A DNA stretch of 10,650 nucleotides from Coprinopsis marcescibilis. Lineage: Eukaryota > Basidiomycota > Agaricomycetes > Agaricales > Psathyrellaceae. Position 1 is the first letter of the stretch. Each line of letters begins with the position of its first letter. Shown here in pieces: positions 1-7,990 of the stretch. A program made the translations under genes and the position numbers. Location of the stretch: NCBI GenBank assembly GCA_004369085.1, contig ML210483.1, positions 1-10,650 on the forward strand, written 5' to 3'. The notes under the pieces were generated by a model. The model had not been told where the DNA came from. It was given only the letters and a program-made list of their open reading frames with translations, and searched no databases.

Positions 1-360
1 TATCAGAGGTCTGTAATTCCCGCCAAAATTAGTCTTGGCATATTCTTGGCACTGCATTTTCTCCCTCTTCCCGACCAATATCTGGCGAGGAAACCACATA
101 TTTGAACTTTATTACCCCATGGTAGCTTGTGGTCTGATTTTCAGAGCCTCAGGAGTAGGGGAAGAGGGGGATTACAGACCAGTGATAAATTTCAAACTAC
201 TGATGAATGATAGTATTTCCGCCCGCTGGAATTTTCTGAAAACAGCTCGAATTTGACTCTTTTTAACAGCGGAGGGCTTTAGTTCTGGCTCTGTCTAGTG
301 TCTACCAAGGTAATACGGGTTGCAACGCAGGCGAGAGGAGTACGATGAAAATGTCTCAAA
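1..360. other. gene-free left edge
   Basis: No convincing gene is seen. The open frame at 35-256 is short, lacks recognisable motifs and resembles nothing known to me. No tRNA-like or transposon-end structure was found. It ends where the TCTTATT-type repeat begins. Confidence 0.5.
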
Positions 361-375
361 GTGAGCCTCTTCGTG

Positions 376-630
376 GCGCGTCTTATTCTCTTGCAGTGTC
401 TGATTCTTTTGTGTCTTATTACTTTTGTACGTCTTATGCTTTTGGTGCATCTTATTCCTTTGGTGTGTCTTAATTATTCATGCTGTATCTTAATTGTGAG
501 CACCCATCTTTTTTTGCATCTTAATCTTCCTGACTGGAGTCTTATTTGTTCCGCTCTTATTCATGCCGCGCCTAATTGCGGCGTGTCTTATTTTGCAGCG
601 CAGCTTCTTTCACGGCGCGTCTTAATTGCA
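376..630. repeat. degenerate TCTTA(A)TT minisatellite
   Basis: The core TCTTATT/TCTTAATT (often preceded by G-T or G-C-G) starts at about 381, 414, 432, 450, 468, 488, 519, 540, 555, 586 and 620. Four successive cores (414, 432, 450, 468) are exactly 18 bases apart. The others lie 15-34 bases apart, suggesting loss or decay of units. Stray cores occur at 860-873. A frame stays open through it on the + strand only because the repeat is T-rich and reads as leucine-rich nonsense. It lies about 430 bases upstream of the NLR-1 start and has no counterpart before NLR-2. Confidence 0.7.
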
Positions 631-639
631 TGCGAGTAC

Positions 640-946
640 CAGGGCCTAGCGTCCTGGCACTCACAAGAGCGAGAGGTTTAGGGCAGGGCGAGCGGACTAG
701 ATCTGTAGATTAGAGTAGATTAGATGCGTACTTAGATCACTAGTAGATCGGGTGGCAGTGCACTACCCGACCGAAGACAAGGAGCGGGCGTCCAACAGAG
801 AACAACCCGCTCTTCTATTGCGTGCCCGGGAGAGCTCTTTGGACTGCTCCAACGGCACCTCTTAATCTTAATTGCGAACAAGTGGCTTATTTGAGTATGA
901 GAGAAATGATACGAAGGACGGGTAAGTATGGAAGACTGATATAGAA
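640..946. other. intergenic segment with two small inverted repeats
   Basis: No gene is seen. Two short hairpin-capable elements are visible. TCGGGT (748-753) pairs with ACCCGA (765-770) around an 11-base loop containing the palindrome AGTGCACT. GAGCGGG (782-788) pairs with CCCGCTC (806-812). Sequence similarity with the second NLR locus begins abruptly at 947, so this segment lies outside the duplicated block. Confidence 0.45.
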
Positions 947-1056
947 TCTGAGTTCCCAGCAATACAGCTCTTTGATCCCAACTCTCACTCTCTTTCGACC
1001 GTCCTCCCCTCTCCGAAATCATCCAAACTGAGGTTTTGCGACGAGCAGATTAGCCC
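947..1056 (+). promoter_or_regulatory. NLR-1 5' leader / core promoter region, shared with NLR-2
   Basis: These 110 bases match 9421-9530 at roughly 90% identity by eye, the same level as the coding exons. The stretch includes a pyrimidine-rich run (around 976-1018, CTCTCACTCTCT and TCCTCCCCTCTCC), the kind of tract often found near fungal transcription starts. No TATA box is evident. The role as leader/core promoter is inferred from position and conservation. Confidence 0.45.
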
Positions 1057-4000
1057 ATGGGCGCAGGCATATCGAAGACTGTGAGGACTCATATCCTAAC
1101 GGTCGGTTCTGTCCATAACTATCTAATCCCTGTAGCTGGAGAAGAGGAAGGAGCGGAAGGATGCAGAAGCCACGAACAAGCTAAAGAACGAGCAACACGA
1201 GCCTGATAAAGTCCATCAAACGTCTTCGCCAAAGGCTGACGGTCTACCGATTGTCGAAGCGACCGTCAGATCCTCCGCGATGTCATGCGATCGAGGTCAG
1301 ATTGGTTATATGCCGCATAGGCTATTGCCAAGTGAGCTCGACCACCTGTCTCCAGCCTTCACAGTCCTGACCAGCATGATGCAGACGTTCATGCCGAAGA
1401 CGCGATGGCAAATTTCCCGACAACGTCTGATCGAAAAGATATGACATCCCCCAGTGAGTCCGCCCATTGACAGGTACACCTCCTCACTCTGCGCTAAAGA
1501 CCATGGGATAGAGGAACACTCCGAAGATACCACTATCAAACCCACTGCGATGTCGTCCGATCAAGGCCATATGGATGTTATAGTGTCTAAGCCATCACCT
1601 GGTGAGTCCGACCACAGGCATCTCCCCGTCCAGACGCTAACTAGCGTGATGCAGAGCGTGATGCAGAGGAGCATATCGAAGGTGTGAACGCCAGATTGCA
1701 TGCGATGATGTCACCTCAAAGCCAGACGGCTGCTACGACGTCTGATTCGTTATCACCCAGTTAGTGCGCCACTGGCGTCTCGCCTTTCCTGATTACTCAT
1801 TACCATGATTCGGCAGTTGCCCCCGCTAAATTGGTTTCTGCCTGCGACGAGGGGTTGGCCGCAAAAATGCGGGAAAATGAGACAAGGAATGGTGAGAGAA
1901 TTCCCGTATCGAACGAATAGTAGTAACACCGCACGACCGGACAGACACTAGGGACCTGGGAAACACTGGAGGCTCGCATATATTTACAGGAGCAAGCAAT
2001 GTCACCATCTACGGCGGAACTTTCAACGCCTCGACTAATTACGTCTACGGTGATAACCCCTCGACCGCGCGTGAGCATTCCGTACTCTCGCCTGCTGGTG
2101 AGCGACTTGACTCCCTAACACCATCCGTCGTCGTCTTATATTGCCCACACGCAGATCGCCTGGTTATAGTTAAGTGGTTGAGCGATATCAACTTCAGAGC
2201 CTTCCTTGCCGATAACCTGCGTAAGCGAGCCGCGAAGACGGGGATGTGGATTTTCAAGGACGGGAAATTCGTTCGTTGGAAGGGTCGTCGAAAGGGTGTC
2301 CTCTGGGGGACGGGCATGCGTGAGTGGGTTTATCTGTCGTGCGTGACCTCTACCTCTCTAACGCGAGCCCTTTTCACAGCGGGAGCGGGGAAGACAATCC
2401 TGGCGTAAGTAGCTTTCTATTTCTATTCCACAATTTTGAAGCTGACGCGTATGGTTAATAGCTCCATCATAATCGAATACTTCATTAATCTCGCCAAGGA
2501 GAAGGGGCGGACCTGCGTTGCATTCGCTTTCTGTCGATACACCGAGGAGCTTACAGTCGAGCAGACCCTCTCTGGCCTTATTCGTCAGATCTTAGAGGAC
2601 CACCCATCGACATTCGCCTTCATTATCCCTCTATACGAGCACCACACCCTCCGCGAGACGCGCCCGTCGCAAACCGAGCTCCTGGGCGTTCTCAACGCCA
2701 TCGCTTCATCCGATCTCTTCGATAATACCTTCTGCTTCATTGATGGCCTCGACGAAGCCAAATCCAACACCCAGTTCGACCTTTTGGACACTGTATCACA
2801 GCTTCCAATCAACTTCATGTTCATGTCACGGCCACTCCCACTGCTTAAAGACCATGTTCCGGAGGCCGATTTTGTCGACATCATTGTTCAAGACGCCGAT
2901 ATCGAAATGTTGATTGAGGATAAGCTGCGTGGAATGAAGGCGCTCGCGAAGCTTTTGGAGAAGGATGGGTGGCGGGAGAAAGTTCTCGCGACTGTCTTGA
3001 AGAAATCAGATGGCATGTAAGCTTGCTCGCTGTTTCAATCCTGCTTACTAGACCTTGACAATCAGAGTAGGTTTTTGGTTGCGTCCCTGCAGCTGGACAT
3101 GCTGAGGTCCTGTATGAACATTGACAGCCTGCGGAAAGCACTTGATTGCCTCCCCAGTGGCGTAGATGCGATGTACTCCGCCACCATGGAACGTATCGAA
3201 GCCCAGGGTGACCCCAGCGTCGTTAAGCGCGCTCTCACATGGCTTGTTCATACGCGCCAGCCGCTATCAATGGATGAACTACTGCATGCCATTGCCGTTT
3301 ATCCTGACACATTCAAGTTTAATCCTGAGCTCCTACTCACCACGGACATCCTTCTTTCGCTCTGCTGTGGCCTGGTCACGTATGAGCCTAGAAGCAACAT
3401 GGTTCGCCTAGTTCGTGAGTGTGACTTTCCAGAGACCGGTCCCTGGCTAACGTTGTCCGAAGACTACACTGCCAAGGACTTCCTCGAGCCTTACCTGAAG
3501 CGCGAATACCCCGACCCTCATTCCATGATGGCTTGTACCTGTGTTGAGCAACTACTACATCACTCCCTCCATGTGTGGATCAACCCAGATCCCGACCGCT
3601 ATGACGACGAGGACTCCCATGAGGCAAGTTACCAGAAACACCCCTTTGTCGAATATGCGCACAAGAACTGGGCACCGCACTCGCGGCAATCTATCTCACT
3701 CCCAATCCCAGTGGGCAACTTTATACGCCAGTGCCGCAGCTTTATTGCTTATGATGATGAGGGTTGGAGCTACCCAGAATGCATCTCCGCGGTACACGTC
3801 GCTGCCTGTCTCGGATTTCACCACCTACTCCACGACTGGATCAATCCAACCCACCGAACAGCTGCGATATTCCCTCCTCCGCCAAACTTCGACATCAAGG
3901 CCAGGACGGCCAAAGGCGGCCAAACCCCACTGATTCTGGCGGCAGGCAGAAATCGTCTTGAAACTGTTGATGTCCTGCTCAAGGCTGAAGGTATTGACCC

Positions 4001-4566
4001 GTGGTGCGCTGATAATGATGGTATGCCGATTTCTTGAACATGTTGATGTTGATATAAATACTGCAGATCATGCAGGTTGGACGGCTCTCATGTATGCGTC
4101 ATACTTGGGATATTCTGACATCGTCCAATCCATTCTTCGGTTCCGGGATACCGATTGCATAGCCAAGTACACCGATGGAGACACTCGGGCCTCTGGCGGA
4201 GAGCAAGCTATCATCGGCGTGAACATCACCAATAGGGATGGTAATTCGGCACTTAGTCTTGCAGTTCTCGGTGGACATGCTGCAGAGGTGAAAATGCTGC
4301 TTGGCGTTGAAGGCATTGGCGTCAACCAATTGACCGGAAGTGGTGCGACGGCCCTTATGTTAGCATCGCAAAATGGCGAGAAACCAATCGTCCAACTCCT
4401 CCTCCGACACGAAAATATCGATGTTGACATTGCAGATCCACAGGGCATAACAGCATTAGCCGATGCGTTGACACGGCAGCACCTAGAGATTGCAGAGCTT
4501 CTGCGCGTTCATGGAGCACGGGAGCCCTCCGTGGACATTCTGGAGAAAGAGTTGGGAAAGAGATAA
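1057..4566 (+). CDS. NLR-like NACHT/ankyrin protein, NLR-1 (13 exons)
   Basis: Predicted STAND NTPase of the agaricomycete NACHT family, a likely intracellular non-self receptor (family knowledge; ligand unknown). Modelled exons: 1057-1080, 1136-1331, 1385-1453, 1512-1601, 1655-1759, 1817-1891, 1945-2097, 2155-2319, 2380-2404, 2462-3016, 3071-3414, 3463-4020, 4067-4566; 2859 coding bases, 952 residues, no internal stop. Order: MGAGISKT with G2/S6, a myristoylation consensus; basic helix-like 9-35; acidic/Ser/Thr-rich linker 40-186; GASNVTIYGGTFN at 202-214; pre-NACHT WLSDINFRAFLADNL from 245; Walker A GTGMPGAGKT at 289-298; Walker B FIDGLDE at 393-399; SRP at 423-425; DGMFLVASLQLDML near 484-496; YTAKDFLEP at 602-610; ankyrin-like repeats about 708-935. 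Start chosen because NLR-2 keeps the same ATG, exon and leader. Doubtful points: exon 5 acceptor (1654 or 1666) and intron 12; if intron 12 is not spliced, the frame ends at 4037. Confidence 0.88.
1136..1891 (+). repeat. intragenic exon-intron unit duplication in the NLR-1 linker
   Basis: Exons 3, 4, 5 and 6 (69, 90, 105 or 93, and 75 bases) all begin and end in phase 1, so each can be duplicated or skipped without frameshift. The end of exon 2, intron 2 and exon 3 resemble the end of exon 4, intron 4 and exon 5. GCGATGTC recurs 270 bases apart (1277 and 1547). Introns 2 and 4 share GTGAG..CGACCAC at the donor side and TGATGCAG at the acceptor. Exons 3-5 start with a related xxHxED/E pattern and end in S-P before the donor. 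Exons 3 and 5 share ACGTCTGAT. NLR-2 has the same arrangement with a 286-base period. Confidence 0.72.
1643..1666 (+). repeat. perfect 12-base tandem duplication at the intron 4 acceptor of NLR-1
   Basis: AGCGTGATGCAG occurs twice head to tail (1643-1654, 1655-1666). NLR-2 has a single equivalent (GCATGATGCAG ending at 10143). Each copy ends in CAG, giving two possible acceptors 12 bases apart, both in frame. Use of the second reproduces the 93-base exon 5 of NLR-2; use of the first adds four residues. Confidence 0.85.
4021..4066 (+). other. putative intron 12 or frameshifting deletion scar in the ankyrin region
   Basis: Without splicing, the frame from 3463 stops at 4037. Removing GTATGC..CTGCAG (46 bases, phase 1) restores one frame to 4566. 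In the downstream frame this stretch reads FLEHVDVDINTADHAGW (ending at about 4080), which looks like the end of one ankyrin repeat and the start of the next, while the upstream frame carries ADNDGM, the start of a repeat. So the segment was probably coding once. Either a deletion broke the frame and the remnant now acts as an intron, or the gene is truncated here. Confidence 0.5.
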
Positions 4567-5841
4567 ATATTTACCTGGCCTCGGATTACTATTCGGACAG
4601 CACCATTAACAGCGACACCGACTAAACAGATTTTCCATTCCTGTATTACATAGTTTTTATAACAGTTTGTGAGTTTGGTCCCGTGTCCGTTTCAAGTCTA
4701 ACGCATTGGCGCTTGAGACCGCGCCGTTCGTGGGGCGCAGGAGGGTAATAGCAAACAAGGTGACATAACTAGAGAGACAGGAATACAGTTTACGAAGTCT
4801 ATGTCACAGGTCTTGTGGCGGAAGGAACAAATATGCCAGCGCCCTTCAGCTAGCATGAACATATCGTCACTCTGACCTTCCGGGCCTGAAACACTCACAA
4901 CTCTTTCCCTTTCAAATTTATTTATTGGCTTCCCACCCACGCACATCTGGACAGTAGTAGAGGAAGGTTACCCGACTCCAGCTACATCGGCCTTACAACC
5001 CACAGAAGCGCGCGAGGCTCAATTTCGAGCTCGCCGCTGAATCCGAGCCCCCCACCCACGCTATGTACTACTATCCTTTTGACTATGCAACCACTCTTGA
5101 CCTTTCGAAATTTGTATTAGTTTGTCAACCTCTAGATTTAATATTAAATAAACACTGCAGTATATCTGCTCCTCTCATAAGATTCTGAACAAGAACATCA
5201 TTGGTATTCTTCTACTCAATTAGATGATCACTGAAGCAAAACCGGGTGGCATTCAGGTAAGGGTGGCATCAAACGCGTAGGCTTGGTGATGCCAATCCTG
5301 CCCCGCCGCCAGTGCATTCCGGCTAGCCTCAGGTTCACAGCGCTCTGCCAAATGAATTCATACCACCCAAACGAATCCCAACCATCCTTATCCCAAGCTC
5401 TTTACTCACCTCCCATCTGATCCAACCATGATCTACGCCTACTATCTTAAATCTTTCCTCCGTTTGCCCATGTACCCGTTTACCCCCTCTCATCCGTTGT
5501 TATCTCACAAGACCGGTCTGGGTCAAAGTCATATCAACCAACGGTAAGTACATACCCAAAGTCCGTTTCCTGCAAGCCAACAAAACAGCACGCGGTAATG
5601 TAATCACCTCCAACGACGTCCGGGTACCTTGTTTCAGCGTGCTCGCGGTGTCGATTAATAGTAACACACTCGCGTGTCTGCATCAGAAAACATGCTACCG
5701 TCTGTTCAATCGGCGACCGGAAAGTCGCATTCTACGAAGGGTGGTATTTTATACAGAGCGTAGTATGTACTATGCAGTACAGGGATAAAAGGGGGGAGTT
5801 AAATAGGCATCCGTATCGTACAGAAGTAAGACCCTCTAGTC
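4567..5841. other. gene-free region downstream of NLR-1
   Basis: No supported gene. Just after the stop the sequence becomes T-rich (around 4634-4668). A canonical AATAAA lies at 5147-5152, though 580 bases from the stop is far for a fungal 3' end. A frame on + is free of stops from 5432 to 5785, but its only ATG is near the end and codon use shows no clear bias. Short overlapping palindromes (TAGTATGTACTA, GTACTATGCAGTAC) lie near 5761-5780. Nothing resembles an RNA gene or a transposon terminus. Confidence 0.45.
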
Positions 5842-6010
5842 TTGCACCTTTCGCAAGCCGCGGGCGTTTCTTTGACGTCGAACCCCTCATATATTTATGC
5901 TCATACGGTGGAGACAACTGACGGGGGCAACAAGACGGGATCTGGCAGTCTACGATACCGCAATCCGCCGTGTATCGACGAACCGCTACAATTCCAACAT
6001 CAACCTCAAC

Positions 6011-6090
6011 CTACCCACCGACCTACCTACCCACCGACCTACCTACCCACCGACCTACCTACCCACCGACCTACCTACCCACCGACCTAC
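6011..6090. repeat. five perfect 16-base tandem repeats
   Basis: The unit CTACCCACCGACCTAC occurs five times without a mismatch (6011-6026, 6027-6042, 6043-6058, 6059-6074, 6075-6090), followed by a decayed partial unit (CCACCTACCG). It begins 14 bases beyond the stop codon of the minus-strand gene at 6104, so it would lie in that gene's 3' UTR. On the + strand it reads as a Thr/Pro-rich frame, which I treat as an artefact of the repeat. Perfect identity suggests recent expansion and likely length variation. Confidence 0.93.
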
Positions 6091-6103
6091 CCACCTACCG
6101 AAC

Positions 6104-7211
6104 CTAGAACAGCTCTCTATCCTCCGCCACAGGCAACCGCTCCAGTACATGCGCCGGGAGCGGAACCCTCGGCGTCTTCTGCCACACCGTCTCCACTCCT
6201 GTTGGATAACACCACTTTAGCAGCTGCCCCTCCTTCTGGACGTACAAATCGTCAGGGTTCGGCGGGGTGAGCGCCTCAACAACCCTCAGCACGAGTGTGG
6301 TGCCAAACGCCTCCGCGCGCTCAACCCTTGCAATCCCCGTCCCTAAAACCCTTCAGCATCAACGCGCACATCAACAACCGGTCGGTGTTAAAGTTACCCA
6401 CCTGAATACCCCGGCAAATTCAGCGCCAGCGCATGCGGCCGAAACCTGAGCTCAACCGCCTCCTCCTTCCCACCATCCGCATATCCCAACACCTTCTTCG
6501 ACATCCCAAACTCGAAAAAAAACTCGCTCCCCAACGCATTCCGCCCGCCCGTCCTCTTCAATACCGCCCTGCACACCCGCTCATACACCCTCTGCTCCAG
6601 AAACCCGTCCTGCACCATCAGGCGCAGGAGCGGCTGGTACATGGGGTAGCGGAGGAGTTTGTCGAGGGGCTGCGCCCAGCGCGCGCCGCATGGTTGTGTG
6701 AGGTCTGTGCCTGATGCGAAGTGCGCGGGGTCGGCGGTGGGGAGGAGGCGGAAGCGGAGTTGGGTGGAGGGGAGGAGTCGTCCGTGTGTGTCCTGCGCGG
6801 CGTGGAGGTAGAAGAAACCTCTAGTGTCGGTAGGGAAGCGGCTGGGGATGCGGGAGCTGGGACTAGAGCTGGGACTGGGACTGGGGATGGGGGAAGGGTC
6901 TTTAGGGTCGGAGTAGCGGAGGAGGACGGTGCGCATGTCGGAGAGGTCGCCGGTGGGGGGGATGAGACGCATGGAGGGTTTGGTGAGGTTGCTGAGGTCG
7001 ATGTGGTCCGAGGGCGTGAGCTTGTGCGGGTCGAGGGTTGTTAGGTACCGGATGGGCGAGCCACGGTAGGATTTTTGGCGGCGGTAGCGGGAGATGGGGT
7101 CGTCTGGACCTGGGGAGGGGGTGGTAGCCTAACGTTCGGCGGTTGGGAGAGCTCTGGGCGGTGGGTTATAGTGGTACGCACTGCTTGCTGGATACAGCGC
7201 GTTGTGGTCAT
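6104..7211 (-). CDS. hypothetical protein, three exons
   Basis: I do not recognise the family. Proposed exons on the minus strand: 7211-7182 (30 bases), 7128-6402 (727) and 6342-6104 (239), joined by introns of 53 (GTGCGT..GTTAG) and 59 bases (GTGGGT..TTTTAG). The joins keep frame and give 996 bases, 331 residues. The ATG at 7211 is the first in frame after an upstream stop. Visible features: SPIRYLTTLDPHKLTPSDHI (about 34-53), a Pro/Ser-rich low-complexity tract at about 85-108, then a region with FFYLHAAQD, LLRYPMYQPLLRLMVQDGF and SEFFFEFGMSKKVLGYA. The C-terminal exon contains FGTTLVLRVVEALTPPNPDD and ends EDRELF. No signal peptide, membrane span or catalytic motif is evident. If the second intron is not real, the frame stops at 6394 and the C-terminal exon is disconnected, implying a pseudogene. 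Confidence 0.62.
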
Positions 7212-7560
7212 GAAGCTTTGCCTAGCGAGCCATACGTGTATGCCAATCTTGGAAAAATGGCTAGAGACCTGTCTTTAATTTTCACATGTGCTATCGTGGC
7301 AGAGTAGTGAGCACTTACACTGGAGTGCAGGCGAATCATACTGCATTGTCCTCGAGCCCGCTTCAAGTTGACAGCGAGAGTAGTTGGAGAGCAGTAGGAA
7401 GGACGTCATATCAAGAAACCGCGACCGCGAAATCAAACTTCGGTGAATGCCGGACACCGTTCCCAGGCCAAGACACCGCGCTTCTGCTCTAAAAAAAGCA
7501 GCCAGCACGCACAGACACGGGATCGATAGACGCTCTGATCATGGTACCAGAGGGCCTGTC
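7212..7560. other. upstream region of the minus-strand gene
   Basis: No gene is supported. It would hold the promoter of the minus-strand gene starting at 7211. A CRE/ATF-like core GACGTCA lies at 7402-7408. It is the only regulatory-looking site I noticed, and a single site of this size can arise by chance. No clear TATA box is seen on the minus strand. Confidence 0.3.
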
Positions 7561-7669
7561 GAACGTGCGTTGACAACCACTCCACCATCCCGTCCTACCC
7601 ATACACACCCCCCGCCATCGCGAGTTCCTACCCAATTGCCTCCAACCACCGAGTCTCCCGCGTTTCCCA

Positions 7670-7860
7670 CTATCATTTCGTCTTCCTACTCCTTCTCCTC
7701 CTCTTCGTCGTTCTCTTCGTCGTGGTCCTCATCGTCTTCAACTTCACACAACTACTTCTACTCCTCCTTCTCTTCCGCCTACCACTCCGCCTCCTACCCC
7801 CACTCCGCCTCCTACCCCCACTCCGCTCAAACCACCGCAACCCCCGCCCAACACCAAACC
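7670..7860. repeat. pyrimidine-rich low-complexity tract with 18-base repeats
   Basis: The + strand is almost purely C/T (TTC, TCC, CTC runs) for nearly 200 bases and stays open in more than one frame. Those frames read as poly-Ser, poly-Leu or poly-Pro and are not good evidence for a gene. Inside it, CACTCCGCCTCCTACCCC is repeated in tandem (7783-7800, 7801-7818, partial to 7826). Confidence 0.7.
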
Positions 7861-7990
7861 CACCAAACACTTAAAGCCTACGCAGCCCACATCTTCGCGC
7901 AGCTGCCCCTCCCCAAGGGCACGCGTAATGGCCGGATGGAGTGGGCGATGTGTTGGGGGTGGAGGAGAAGGGGGAGTGTGATGGTGATGG

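Larger units (their letters stand above)
947..2173 (+). repeat. diverged direct duplication, copy 1 (NLR 5' region)
   Basis: Aligns collinearly with 9421-10650, from about 110 bases before the start codon through exon 7 and into exon 8. Exon-intron structure is identical, and intron 5 differs at only 4 of 57 bases. The left boundary is sharp: bases before 947 and before 9421 are unrelated. The right boundary is unknown because the second copy runs off the window. Confidence 0.92.

Noticed and set aside
361..681. Open frame reading as a leucine-rich hydrophobic protein
   Set aside because: It starts with GTG, not ATG, and its hydrophobicity is produced by the T-rich TCTTATT repeats; no protein-like structure otherwise.
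1057..1444. Short two-exon gene ending at the TGA at 1442-1444 (and at the TAA at 9896-9898 in copy 2)
   Set aside because: The two copies would end with unrelated tails, whereas splicing at the conserved GTGAGC donor and TGATGCAG acceptor keeps both open and leads into the NLR frame.
1306..2317. Several minus-strand frames of 60-92 codons
   Set aside because: They lie antisense to NLR-1 exons and cross its introns; equivalents appear antisense to NLR-2 simply because the DNA is duplicated.
4068..4448. 126-codon minus-strand frame
   Set aside because: Antisense shadow of the ankyrin-coding exon 13 of NLR-1.
5432..5788. 118-codon stop-free + frame containing VWVKVISTNGKYIPKV
   Set aside because: Its only ATG lies close to the stop, no clear codon bias, no recognised motif; a frame of this length can arise by chance. 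Protein search of the frame would decide.
5842..6270. Thr/Pro-rich + strand open frames over the 16-base repeats
   Set aside because: The frames follow from the repeat and from being antisense to the last exon of the minus-strand gene.
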